In this document: piece by piece, positions 30,921 to 42,159 of the stretch
Position numbering within the stretch: position 1 is the stretch's first letter
How the letters are laid out: each line of letters starts with the position of its first letter
Assembly (NCBI GenBank): GCA_028274465.1
Contig: CM051456.1
Coordinates: 45,010,870-45,074,869, forward strand
Direction: 5' to 3'
Length of the DNA: 64,000 bases
DNA from: Plantago ovata
Lineage: Eukaryota > Streptophyta > Magnoliopsida > Lamiales > Plantaginaceae
Notes under the pieces: generated by a model
Databases searched by the model: none
What the model was told of the DNA's origin: nothing
What the model saw: the letters and a program-made list of their open reading frames with translations, nothing else
Position numbers and translations under genes: made by a program

Positions 30921-31614
30921 CTATCCCTTACCCTTATCACCTTTGTTTCTCGGGTTTGGGTTAGACGGTTGCCCAACAAACATGATCGACTTTTCCTTCT
31001 TAGGAAGAGTTTGATCATATGTCTTCAGCAGAATATGGAGTTCGGGATGTGTTACGTCCTTCGCATTCATGGTGGTTAACGATGAACTGCGAATACGAAC
31101 TCGGCAATGATTGAAGGACAAAGATCACCATGATCTTATTCTCATCTTGAGAACATGTTCAGACATGTTCCCTCCTTCATTGAGCTTGCATCCGTGTATC
31201 TCTTTGATCAAATCAAATTCAACACTTCTGGCTGTCGTCTTAAAGAGCGACTCAAGATGATTCAACATCTCATACGGCAACATGCTATCATGTTGTCTCT
31301 GTAGCTCATTGCTCATTGCCGCCAGCATAATACACTGCGCGGATCTAGCATCCTCATGATGCTTGTCAGACATTACCTTGTTGGCTTGATTCCAAATCAG
31401 CAACTTGATCGGCAGTCTGATTCTCGGGACACACGGGATTAGCCTCGTCCAAGACGTACTCAATCCTTTCGTACCTCAGCACCAAACATAAATTCCTGAT
31501 CCAATCTAGGAAGTTTGTTCCGGTCAAAATTTGTTTCTCTAGACAGCACGGAGCGAGATACTTGCCATTTCGATTTTCCAGGAGAAATAGTATAGAACGA
31601 AAATAATAAATCAA
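30921..31614 (-). pseudogene. Copia gag region (fossil)
   Basis: The N-terminal phrase ILTGTNFLDWIRNLCLVLRY and the UBN2-type gag core (ARSAQCIMLAAMSNELQRQH, RSVEFDLIKEIHGCKL, MSEHVLKM) identify a copia Gag upstream of the zinc knuckle at 30840-30800. It has a few breaks. Confidence 0.85.
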
Positions 31615-32129
31615 CTATTGAAATACTATTTCTAAATACACAGTCAACATAACTAAACAACAAGGTCCTTTAGCTGTTTAGCTCCCACTATTTTCACATA
31701 TGCTTGCCCCCAAAACAAACATACGGGTAATGTCCAACAAGTTACCGTAGTGGCCAAGATCCAAATCCATACTATGCTATACTCCAACGGGGGCTGGTCG
31801 CATAGTATAATATGACCGGTAGGACTATCCAATTGCGCCACGCAACTCTTGGGTGTTAAATCTAATTTAACCCGATGCTCTACATATTGTACCTATCGAG
31901 GTCGCTAGATACAATATGCAGTAAGTTATAACCATAGGCTTACTCTAATCTGACGATCACTGCGAGTCTGTAAGACGAGGTCGCCAATACAAGAAAACGC
32001 AATGAAAGTTCAGAATTAAAACACCCTATGGAAAGCATCACAGAAATACATACATATATATATTTCTGTACTTATATTGGTTGGGGCTTGTCGCTTGAGG
32101 GTTGTTATCAGTCATCTACAAACAAATAA

Positions 32130-32296
32130 GGGCGCCGCCTACCCATCATGCATGAGCGGTCTACACGTAATGGATGTCGCCTATCCATTCTAGTTCTAAA
32201 CGCGGTCAAGCACATAATGGGCGCCGCCTACCCATACATAAAATATGCGGTCCGACAAACAAGAGGCGCCGCCTACCCTCGCATGCATAGCGGTCG
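32130..32296 (-). repeat. About 45-bp tandem repeat in copia leader
   Basis: Four units each carry GGCGCCGCCTACCCAT or a variant, followed about 20 bp later by GCGGTC (near 32156, 32202, 32247 and 32290). The second unit is the most diverged. Confidence 0.75.
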
Positions 32297-32804
32297 AACA
32301 GAAAGAAAAATACGTGGTATTTAAACATGCATTGTCAAACAATAGTATATCGAGCAAACAAACAAGTAGTAGCCTATGTGGATGCCAAATGACTTCATAA
32401 TTTCATTATGAAAATTATAATCCCATACTTATAATCTCTATGAAATAATTGAAAATTTGGACTAGATTGAAAAAATCGAAAATTCTATTGACCAGGTAGC
32501 AATTTTCGAAAACCCGAAGGACTTAATTGTAATTTTCGAAACCTTGGAGGTGTTAAATCTAAAATTCAAAAGTAGAAGGACTAATTTGTAATAAACAATA
32601 AATTGATAAATTACAAATAAGCCCTTTAACTTTATACTAATTAAACTTAACCCCTCTAGTTAAAAATAATTACAATTAAATCATATTTATATTCCAAATA
32701 TAAAATTCAATCCTCAAAATTTTCAAAAATTCTATTTTGGGTCCAACCCGGAAAAAATATATATATTAAAATATGGGACGGGACTAGGTCCCGTACCCTA
32801 CCGT

Positions 32805-32970
32805 GCCTGCGGCCGCGGGCGCCCGGCGCCTGAGGCGCACGGGCGCCTGCGGCAAGCAGGCGCGCTCGGCGCGGGCTCCCGCGTGCCGCAGGAGCTGGGC
32901 GCCTGCGGTTGCAGGCGCGGGGCGCCTGCGTCCCGCTGGCGCCCGCCGCCTGCGTTGCGCAGGCGTCCGG
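32805..32970. repeat. GC-rich island with GGCGCCTGCG repeats
   Basis: This stretch of about 165 bp is very rich in G and C, built of short variants of GGCGCCTGCG and CGCAGGCGCC in both orientations. It sits in otherwise AT-rich leader DNA. It may fold strongly. Any apparent ORF here is low-complexity. Confidence 0.7.
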
Positions 32971-33137
32971 TCGATTTATATATATATTTAATTTTTTTTT
33001 TTTTTTGAAAAATATAAATTCTAAATATATATAAAAACAAAACTTTTGAAAATCGAATTAATCATAGAATCAATTGCATCCACATAAATTACAAAATCAT
33101 AGAACATATATACGTATATACGTAATCAATTAACCTC

Positions 33138-33149
33138 GCTCTGATACCA
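33138..33149 (-). promoter_or_regulatory. Primer-binding site (initiator Met-tRNA)
   Basis: The sense sequence TGGTATCAGAGC lies 1 nt after the 5' LTR. It is the classic plant copia priming site. Confidence 0.93.
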
Positions 33150-33150
33150 C

Positions 33151-35253
33151 TGTAAGAAAATACGGTCAGAGTTACCCCTAGGGTACGCAGCGGAATTTCA
33201 AAAATTTTCTTAACATGCAGGTTAATTAATTATGTATATGCCGTATATATTTAAACACGTCAATTAGAAGACTAACCTTACTTCCAAAGCAAGCACAGCT
33301 TCCAAGTATTCGTAATAATCTGGTGAATCTTCTCCTTCGTCGAAGTCGAAGATATCTGCAATACTTTGATTATCTGCAAGACAATAAAAGTTAGTTTCCA
33401 GCTCCTAGAACCTCAACCTTGGTATCCACGGATGAACAGTCTATCGGAAAGAATGCTAGGATATTCTTTGTGTGACCAAGAAGATGGGGCGGCGGTTTTC
33501 CTCCGGTGAGAGGGGTGGCGCGCGTGGCTAGTATGAAGAGGTAGGGGAGAGCTTTTTATTTTCTCTATGAAAACTGGGTATTCAACTGTGTGAAAAACTA
33601 TTGAATCAACCATAATAAAAGCTCTCTAATAGTCTACTATATATAGTAGTCAATAGAAGCCTAAAGCATAAGCAATTAGACTTCATAAAGGAATAAGAAT
33701 CTAATTCTTATCGCACTAGGAAACCAATTTCAAGTCTAGATTCATTCCCAATCAAATTAGAACTCAATCAGGAAAATCTAACTTATCCCTTAGACTTCTA
33801 ATAGAGGAAGGAGTCGAACTCCTTCCCCTACTACGTCTTGCGCGCGCGCATCCTAAGGGTGATAGGTGGGTCCCGATTTTGGGACCCACTTATAGTTCAA
33901 AGGCAATTCAAACTCCAAGTAGATTTTGCCCATGTGCATATGTTAATTCTAAATTAACATATCCTTTCAAATCAAACCTCTATTATATTTCTAAAATATA
34001 ATTTTTAATTGTATTTACATAAAATACAATTAACTAGCCAATTCAATTAATAATTCCAAATCATTAATTGAGCCACTAAATATTATAATTAATTCCAAAT
34101 CAATTATAATCCATCAATCACAATTAATTCTAAATTATTTACGATTCCATCTTCAAGGATATTCGGATAAGCTGAATCACCACATAGTGTGACCCATAGA
34201 GCCTCATTGTATTAAGCAAGTCCTAGACTAGGAAAAATGGAATTCCTAGACGGTTCCATTTGCAATATTAATACATGAGGACGTTTGAGAGGTTTCTCAA
34301 AGCAAACCCTTTCGTTGCGAAGTCTGTTGCGCTCAACGCGGCGATGGTAACGTCCCTTCATCTGACTGACTCGAATGTATTTAGGATCGATGAAGTGTTT
34401 ATCCCAATAATACATCCACGGGCGTCTTCAGTGAGTTGCATGGTGAATCCAATATCTATTATGACCATCATAATAATATTGATATGCTTGCCAGCGGTTT
34501 TACCAATCACAACTATGAACGACTATGAGCAGTGCTCTCCTGTGCTACACATGAGAGATGAATCCTTCACAGAATCACTTATCGTCCCCATTTGTATGTA
34601 GCCATAATCCTGGATCGTGTCTTAGGTCAACTGCTTATTCAGAGCTGACATCGACGGGTCCACCTAGGATATGGGGCAACAAATGTGATGATAAAGTCCT
34701 GTAAGTCCAAAGGACGACTCACATCACTTCGACAACTTACCGGTTCCCATAGACAATTCGGTGTAGAGAATACATCGATGGGAGTGTCCGGTGGGTACTT
34801 CCATTGTTCGATAATCATTCTTCGAACAACTATACGCTGTTATGGGAACGTTTCTCGATTGTCCAACTATCCGTTCCGTGGCCGTGGGATCGGCTCCCAC
34901 TTGCTCCAACAAGTATAACCTCCACGCATACTAGTCTCAGCTGGTTCATTCAGACCCCTACATCCGAGATGAACCTTGACTAGGGAGAGTTTGGGATAGA
35001 TGATAACTCACATAGCTCCCACTATCTGTGTGATCGGTCATCTATCCGAGGGGACATGTTTAATATCAATACATACAGGAATAGAGATATGACATGCTGC
35101 ATGCCTGTTGTAATATAAATATGAAAGCGATACTCAATAGTCAAACAACAAACATATATTATATTACGTTGACCTGTGTAATAGTACATATATGCCCTTT
35201 ATAAGGACTGCATGCCCTTAATAAGGACTGTCTCTAGGACATATACACTATCA
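33151..35253 (-). repeat. Copia 5' LTR
   Basis: It is 2103 bp with the same termini as 16839-18947 and about 97 percent similar by eye. The flank CCTGG at 35254-35258 completes the target duplication. Confidence 0.95.
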
Positions 35254-36540
35254 CCTGGACCTAGTCAGTGACGACGTAATGAAACATGTTAAAATACGAA
35301 TGGCTGTCCCGTGCCTATGAAACTGAGGACTTACTACTGTTCACCAAGTTAAGACTTTCCCTCAAAGAGGTCGAACCAATACTGGCTCTCATCAAACGAA
35401 GGAGGGTTCCCTAAAAGTTCACACTCCCCTATTCTACCCATCTCTCAAGCAAAGTCATAAACTAATCACCACTTCCTGAATGGCAGGACGAGGGTGGTCT
35501 AGAACAGATGACACTCAAACAAACAAAAGACACACTTTACAACCGATTACGGACATTACAAGAATTGAAAAACGAGACAAACACTTTGCTAAACTGCTTT
35601 TTGGCTTTCTTTGGACTCTTCTTTGCTTTTTTGGGGTCTTTTCTCATTTTTTTGCTTTTCCAGATTCCTGGAAATTTTTGATTTTTTCCTCTTCTTTTTT
35701 TTCTTTTTTTTCTTTGTTTTTGTCTTTTTTTTTTGTATCCAGCAGTAGCACAACGAAAAATAAATTACAATGACTAACAAACGACCTCCCCAAACCTATT
35801 CGAAAGAATAGGTTGGAGAACAAACTTTACGAAAAAGAAAAACAAACTCACAACACTTAAAATCGAAAAACAAGTCATAATGAAAGCATAACCCCCTCCC
35901 CAAACATATTTGTTAGAATAGGTTTCAAACAAAGGATCACACAATCTCACACTACCTCCTTCCTAGGCATTTAGCAATCTCAAAGCAAGGTGAAGACTTG
36001 TTGACTCTTAGGTACATAATTACACGGGAAAACAACCACAAGACTCTAACATGCATAATCTTATTATAAAGGCCTTCGTGAACCGCAGTAGAGAAAACAC
36101 CACTAAGTGATGTCGAGACTACCAAGCTTAACTAAGTGCATATATAAATGTGACAAGCCAAGCGAGAAAAACCTCAAACAAATCCATAGAGATGAAACGC
36201 ATGGTCAAAGGTCATAACTAGTTAATCTACCCAATAAAAAAGTTCAAAAAATTTGGCAATAAACTCCACAAAAAAACATGCAAAACTATACTAGGATGAA
36301 TGTAGTGTATGCAACTAAATACTAAGAAAGCGATAAACGTGCAAATGCAAATGCAAACAAAACACAAGATACCATACTCAACATGCAAAAAGCCAAACAA
36401 TACTAACATCATGGTTCACATCCCATCCCCCATCATGAAACTCAAGCTAGTCCCTAGCAAAAGAGAATGAGGAAATAAAAAGTGATACTAGATGTTACAG
36501 AATGTTTGGTCTCTGTCGGCTGAGTACCAGAATAGACATG
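35254..36540 (-). other. Gypsy 3' noncoding region, second piece
   Basis: This continues the 3' noncoding region from 16838. It contains a T-rich tract (35640-35740) with a CCAGATTCCTGG-like palindrome and the two conserved hairpins (35793-35814 and 35903-35924). It also holds the block around CTTCGTGAACCGCAGTA. No gene is seen. Confidence 0.75.
35793..35814 (-). promoter_or_regulatory. Conserved hairpin 2
   Basis: The 9-bp stem is AACCTATTC-GAAA-GAATAGGTT, identical to 10247-10268. The second hairpin of the pair, at 35903-35924, has drifted at one or two stem bases. Confidence 0.75.
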
Positions 36541-36549
36541 TGTAAAGCT

Positions 36550-37107
36550 TCAAGGTGGCGATTCAAGAGTATCTCCCCACGGTGGGCGACATTCTCTTGG
36601 TCCGGTGTAGCAAAGAGACCTAGGAAGCTTCATAGATCTCACCATCGGGAATGGACGGTTTTGCTTCGCAGGAATATCCGCTAAAGTTTTCACCAATAGT
36701 GGAACATTAACTTCGAACTCAGCGAGGTGCTTGTATAGTGGCGACTCCTGTGTATCCTGCTTGGCCAGCTTGATCCTACCATAGAATGACATAGGAGGTT
36801 TCGGGGGCACATAAGGGTTGGAGGACTTATGAAGTACCTCTGTAATGTTGGGTGTGTCCCACTTTTCCTCATTATTTATGATGCCTCCTTCAGGTGTTTC
36901 AGGTGTAACCCCCTCCACATTCTCACGAGGTATCCTCAACACTCCTTCCTCGTACGTGTCTAAGAACCCTCTTGGATCATCACCCATTGAAAACGTGGAG
37001 AGAATGGAGTAGTACGGAGGATCAAAGTCATAATTCCTGCAATGATCATCTAATGTTATGCAAGGCCCTCGAGGCATCACATACCGGGGCAACGGAGGTT
37101 GACTCAT
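36550..37107 (-). pseudogene. Gypsy gag-pro-like remnant (fossil)
   Basis: This is a short sense ORF starting at 37107. Its N-terminal part contains FDPPYYSILSTFSMGDDPRGFLDTYEE, which resembles the start of a Gag domain. The rest contains NPYVPPKPPMSFYGR and NVPLLVKTLADIP, matching the Gag-protease linker of the elements at 11277 and 38597. It is much shorter than a normal gag-pro. It is a degenerate remnant with no predicted function. Confidence 0.7.
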
Positions 37108-37412
37108 CCTTTCATATGACTAGTTTCTGCACACGAGAAAACAAGAAACCAAGGAGGAGAATCCACAAAAGAAAAACAAAAATTTGCAAAGAAAAACACA
37201 AAGAGTGCAAACAAGCACAATGTAATCAAGAACTTCGAGAGCACAAGCACGCAAGGTAACCGAGATCAGATTATGAATTTTCTGAAAAAGATAGGGGGGA
37301 AGAAATAGGGTAAGAAAGTGAGATTTTCTGAGAGCAAACCCCCAGAGCCTGTTCTTCTATAGGGAACTGAATGCTGAAAATATAAATAAGCTAAACAGAA
37401 AAAAGGAGTATA

Positions 37413-37431
37413 GTCCCCGGCAGCGGCGCCA
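37413..37431 (-). promoter_or_regulatory. Primer-binding site
   Basis: The sense sequence TGGCGCCGCTGCCGGGGAC lies 3 nt from the LTR. It differs by one base from the site at 12523. Confidence 0.85.
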
Positions 37432-37434
37432 ATT

Positions 37435-38596
37435 TGATGAATTGGAATTTGTCAGATTCTAATTAATCAAATAAATTTGTATTTAGCCAAAGGCAATTCA
37501 CAACTACAACGAAAACCGTAGTGTAGCAGTAAAATAACCTCGAGTGTCGATCTCTAAGGACTATAACTAGCTTTATCTGATCTAACATAAAATATAAAAT
37601 TAACAGACGACTTAGCACAGGTTTTTCTTATCAAGATAATGGAAGTTAGTGATAGTATGATCATTCAAAGCATAGTGGGTTAATAATCATGCATGAAGTA
37701 CCCGATCGTTTTGCATAGAGATCTTTGATCATAAATTGTCCAATGTGTTCTGTTTTATTCAACACTACGAAGATAGAGGGATTAGATAGATAAAAGAAAT
37801 AAAGCAATAACTCAAAGTCTGATTCGCTTTACCGCCATCAGCACAATTACTAACCCTTCGCTAAGAAATCACATACTATCACCAACGATAGATTTAGCTA
37901 CTCATAGATGTCATGCAATCAATAGAAATCATAGAGAGATTGAATGAAAACATGTTGAAAGATATATAAATATAAATAGAAAAAATATGAGATACAATGT
38001 TACCGAAGGTTGTCAATCTCCAAAGAATCGCGATCTCACAAGCTCCAAATCGATAAGAAAAAGTATCTCCTATGCAAAGAATTCCCAGAAACTGGCTCTG
38101 GAGAATTCCTACCTAAAACTAATGAGAAAGGTATGAAAAAAGGTCTGAGAAAGTATGAAAAACGGAGAAAACTGAGCAACTATATATAGGGGTTCGGCAG
38201 GTGTGGGGCGAGTCGCCCCACACACCGGGCGAATCGCCCGGGAGGTGCAGTCGGCGACGAACGCATTTTCGACGCGTTTTTGGATTTCTTTTCCGTTTCG
38301 GACTCGGTTTTTGCCTTCTAGTGACCTTTTAGCCTTCAGACTCAACCCCTAGACTTCAAATCCCATCCGGAATCTTCTAGATACTCCAAAAATGTCCTCG
38401 GAACACCGATTCTTCGTTCTCTTCAATATAATTGCCCGAAAAACCACGTTTTTCACCTAAAACCTGTAAAATGCAAACTAAAGGGAAACGTGACACTATT
38501 CTAATAAAATGCACTATAATATAGCTAAATTAACATAGAGGATAGCTAAATTGGTGAAAAAAGACTCGAATGAAGGTGTAAAATACACGTTCATCA
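37435..38596 (-). repeat. Gypsy 5' LTR (type B-like)
   Basis: It is 1162 bp, ending at CACGTTCATCA. The hairpins GTGTGGGGCG-AGT-CGCCCCACAC (38201-38223, perfect 10-bp stem) and CCGGGCG-AAT-CGCCCGG (38225-38241) sit next to the TATA run at 38181-38189. Its GC hairpins differ from those of the partner LTR at 15371. Confidence 0.88.
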
Positions 38597-40511
38597 AGGA
38601 TATCCTCAATTATTCCTTCGGGACGTTTCACGCTTTGGTCTGTCATTTGTATAACCATCTCGGTTGGCTGCATTTCCCCAAGGTCTAGGGCTTTGTATAC
38701 TGAGAAGGGCATCAGGTTGATGCTAGCGCCTAAGTCGAGCATGGCCTTGGTGGACCTTCCATTCCCCATGGTGATATCAATGATGAAGCTCCCTGGGTCT
38801 CGTTGTTTCGTGGGAAGCCCTGCTATAGAATTTATCGTCTCCATACCTGTTCCGTCCCCCCCTAGTGCAATCTTTTTGTTGCTCTTCACCTCCTTAAAGA
38901 ACTTCGTATAGACTAGAACATTCTGAATCATCTCCAATAGGGGAACATTAACTTCGACTTTAGAGAGGCGCTTGAATAGCGGTGACTCCTGTATATCTTT
39001 CTTGGCGGGCTTGATCCTACCAGGGAATGGCATGTGAGGTTTTGGGGGCACATAAGGGTTGGTAGACTTATGAAGTCCCTCCTCGATATTGGGTGTGTCC
39101 CCCTTATCCCCATCGTTGTCGCCGTCTTCATTGTCTTGCACTGGAGGGTCTGTGGAGCCTTCACCTACTTCATTCTCCTTGGTTGTCCCTGCATTGTTAG
39201 TCACAGTAGATTTGACATGTTTAGGACGTACAAAGTTAGGGATTTTAGTTACCTTCCCACTTCGGAGGAGTAGGTTTACTTCCTCGAACTCAGGGACCTC
39301 AGTAGTAACCGCTGGAACGGGCTCCGTATCATGAATAATGTCGGCTACAAGCGAATTTGGGGAGCTGGGGTCGTCCAGCTCCCTGGCGGTCCGCGGCGGA
39401 CCGCCTCCCACGCCCGGCGGATTGCCCGGGGTGGGTAATGGGGATCCTTCCCCACTGGATATACGCGGCGGACCGCCCCCCACTCCCGGCGGTGCGCCTA
39501 GGAGTGGCAGGGGGTCCCCGCACTCTCTGGACGTGGGGGGCGCACCGTCCCCCACACCAGGCGGACCGCCCCTCACGTCCAGTGTGGCGTCCCCTGGATT
39601 TTCGTCTCCGAGCTCTTGTGTGTTGAATTTTTTGACCTTTTCACACTCTAACAAACTGACTTCCTCCATTAATCGCTCAGTTACTACTACCCCTTCAAAA
39701 ACTTGTGCTATACGGATGTTCTGTTCAACTTGTCTTGAATGTGCGATCTCAAATATACTCTCAGTGGCTTTAATTCCTGCATAGATTGCAAGTTCATCCT
39801 CCTAAGTGATATCATCTTCATCTTCTCGGAACTCCTCACATAATCTTTCGGTTCCACTTTGATCTAGCCTCTCACTGGCGATGTGACGTGGTGTTAGTCT
39901 CTCTGACTGTGCGGATCCTCTCGCGTAATTACGGAAGACTTTTTCTGCCTCTTCAACCGTGGAATCTTCCAACCCTCCGCACAGCCCATCCACTCTAAGC
40001 CTAACCTCATCACGTAACCCACCAACAAAATGCAAAATCAACTCCCCATCGTCGAAACGGTGATGGGGGCATTCTCGTTTATACCGCTCAAACTGATCGT
40101 AGGTGTCACAAAACCGCTCATCTTCTCCTTGCTTGAAGTTTTCAATCCTTCCTCGCAAGGCCATTGTCTCTTGGTATGGCATAAATCGCGCTAAGAACTC
40201 CTCTACTACTTGGTCCCAAGTCCTCAGTGATCCTGGTGCCAACCTTGTAATCCAAAGTCTCGATTCATACCCCAAGGCGAAAGAAAATAATTTCCTGCAT
40301 GATTGGTCCTCCGTAAACCCCTTAGCTGGAATTCGAGCTATTTCCTCCTCATAGGATCGAATAAAACTCAGTGGATTCATCCTTGCTCCTTCCTCAAACC
40401 TTGGTATGCTCCTTACCACAGAACTTGTCACCTCATACCCTGTTAGCTCATCCTCCAAGTATATAGCTGATCCTCTCCTAACTTGCGAGAATTGTGGGGT
40501 CATGACGTCAT
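38597..40511 (-). pseudogene. Gypsy gag and protease, second type (fossil)
   Basis: The ATG at 40511 gives MTSMTPQFSQVRRGSA. The gag core is the same as at 12680 (WDQVVEEFLARF, DTYDQFERYKRECP, VGGLRDEVRL). The Gly/Pro-rich repeat lies at 39365-39600, then the proline-rich linker (NPYVPPKPHMPFPGR), then the protease motif MLDLGASINLMPF (about 38730). By eye the proteins are about 95 percent like the copy at 11277. It has a few breaks. Confidence 0.82.
39365..39600 (-). repeat. GC-rich palindromic repeat inside gag
   Basis: This is the same in-frame array as 13622-13815, with one more unit visible here. It encodes PPGVGGGPP-type repeats. The array therefore varies in unit number between sister copies. 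Confidence 0.8.
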
Positions 40512-40671
40512 ACGTGGATATCTGGGAAAAGATATAACTCAAAACCAAAAATCAGTCCTGTTAGTTCTGACCAGAATTTGGAACCCAACTTCTACACTAG
40601 ACAACTAGATTACTATATCCTGGAAATTGAATGCTAAAAATAGACAAGATAAAGAGTAAAAAGGAGTTATA

Positions 40672-40690
40672 GTCCCCGGCAGCGGCGCCA
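40672..40690 (-). promoter_or_regulatory. Primer-binding site
   Basis: The sense sequence TGGCGCCGCTGCCGGGGAC lies 3 nt from the LTR end. Confidence 0.85.
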
Positions 40691-40693
40691 ATT

Positions 40694-41958
40694 TGATTAA
40701 TGAGATTGTCAGACTCGAACAATCAAATAAATTTGTTTGAAAGCCAAAGGGCAACTCACAACTACACAAAACACGTAGTGCAGAGGTAAGATGACCTCGA
40801 GTGTCGATCTCTAGGGACTAAACTATCTTTAACTAAATAACTATATATAATTTCAGAAAACAAATTTATATCTAACTTAACTTAACAATATATGGAGAAA
40901 GCTGGTGATAGTATGCTCGTTCTAATCATGCATGAAAGTGCAACTCGTACTGCCTTAAAAGTAATTCGATTTACAAACACCAAAGACAGATTTGTAGATG
41001 TGTATTTCGAAAGCTTCCTATCTATACTAATACTTGGCTAAGGTTGTCAGTCTTAGTTCAAGCAGTACTTGCAAATTATATATAATTGAATCGATGATCT
41101 TCAATTGTCCTAGTGTTTCTAACACCTTTCTACGAAGATATATGGCTTAGTCGGATCAAAGAATCGAATTAAGATAATTAAACAAGTAAAAGACTCATAA
41201 ACTCAATCATGCATAATACGAACCCTAGCTACGAATTCACATACTATCACCAACTAGATGCTTAGCTACTCATATCAATAACACAATCAACAATCATAAT
41301 TGAAGGAATAATGAAAGAAAACATGTTTAATTGAAAGATAAATAGCAGAATTGTGAGATACAAGGTTACCACCAAAGGTTGTCAATCTCCGTTGAATGGC
41401 TAAAAATCACAAAGATCTAGCACGGTGTGATAAAACGGTGTCCAAATCTCTCCTCTAGCTCCAAATTCGCTAAGTTACAAAGGTTCTAAGAGAAAATATA
41501 CCCAGAACAAGCTCTAGTGTTTTTGTCTGGAAAAATATGATGAAAGATATGAAAATTCGCAGATTTTGGGATATATATAGAGCTGTCAGAACGCCCCCGG
41601 CGCACCGCCCCGTATGCGGCAGTGCGCCCCGCACGGGCAGAATGCGGCCCATGCGGAATTCCTTCTTCGGATCTTCGAATTCGGCCCCTTGCACGGTTTT
41701 GAGCTCCGAAACTTGATCTCTTGGCCTTGAAACTCGTCTTGGTACTCCTTGACACACCACGAGTGATCTCGCTGCACCAAAACATCATTGTTTCGCCATG
41801 AATTACATCCAAAAACGAGATTTCCACCTAAAACCTGAAAATAACAAAAGAAATGGAAACGTGACACTATTCTAACAAAATGCACTAAAATGCATGCTAG
41901 AGGATAGCTAAATTGGTGAAAAAAGACTCGAATGATAGTGTAAAAAACACTGTCATCA
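40694..41958 (-). repeat. Gypsy 5' LTR, type A
   Basis: It is 1265 bp, from TGATTAATGAG to CACTGTCATCA. The GC block at 41588-41660 lies beside the TATA run (41571-41579). Its hairpin arms CCGCACGGGC / GCCCATGCGG differ by one base from the perfect version at 126-153. Confidence 0.9.
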
Positions 41959-42003
41959 TTGCTGAGAGCTCAAAACCATTGAGCTTCTCACATAATAGAG
42001 ATA

Positions 42004-42013
42004 CTATATAAAT
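42004..42013 (+). promoter_or_regulatory. TATA-like box upstream of the extra ORF
   Basis: CTATATAAAT lies about 150 bp before the ATG at 42160. A second TATATAAG lies just 4-12 bp before that ATG. It could be an internal promoter or chance AT richness. Confidence 0.35.
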
Positions 42014-42159
42014 GAAGAGTTAGAGAAAGACAAAATTCTTTAACTCACATTTCCTTTCTCTGCAAAAAATTCCCTAGCATGTGCTCTGAATTACTGTACC
42101 TCCGGTCAAAAAGAAAAGCATCTTTTTGTACTCCCCCAATATTACCTCCTATATAAGAG

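Larger units (their letters stand above)
31615..33137 (-). other. Copia leader region
   Basis: This is an unusually long untranslated leader of about 1.5 kb between the PBS and gag. It holds a roughly 45-bp degenerate tandem repeat (32130-32296), an AT-rich stretch, and a GC-rich island (32805-32970). I see no gene in it. Confidence 0.75.
16839..35253 (-). mobile_element. Ty1/copia element with nested gypsy (fossil)
   Basis: This is a minus-strand copia element bounded by LTRs of about 2.1 kb and a 5-bp target duplication, CCTGG. Parts in sense order are 5' LTR, Met-tRNA PBS, long leader, gag, protease, integrase, reverse transcriptase, RNase H, PPT and 3' LTR. The gypsy 19582-28011 interrupts it between RT and RNase H. 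The two LTRs look about 97 percent alike by eye. The coding region has several breaks. The lineage may be Angela- or TAR-like given the long LTRs, but this is uncertain. Confidence 0.9.
15371..38596 (-). mobile_element. Gypsy element with nested copia insertion (fossil)
   Basis: This is a minus-strand gypsy. It has a 3' LTR (15371-16584), PPT, 3' noncoding region (16603-16838 and 35254-36540), a gag-pro-like remnant (36550-37107), PBS (37413-37431) and 5' LTR (37435-38596). The copia element 16839-35253 split its 3' noncoding region. The two LTRs have clearly diverged, which suggests an old insertion or two recombined copies. The flanking 5-mers do not match (CTATC left, AGGAT right), so no target duplication is seen. 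Confidence 0.7.
38597..41958 (-). mobile_element. Type A gypsy element, 5' part (fossil)
   Basis: This is a minus-strand copy closely related to the one at 11277-15370. Parts are the 5' LTR (40694-41958), PBS, gag of the second type, and the protease up to 38597, where the LTR of the gypsy at 15371-38596 adjoins. Its right flank TTGCT is Sirevirus-like copy 2. Its 3' LTR is not in the window. Confidence 0.8.

Noticed and set aside
7997-41958. The 3' part at 7997-11276 and the 5' part at 38597-41958 as two halves of one minus-strand gypsy
   Set aside because: The outer flanks do not form a target duplication (ACATG and TTGCT), they lie at different places in two Sirevirus copies, and the LTRs differ in length and in the GC block.
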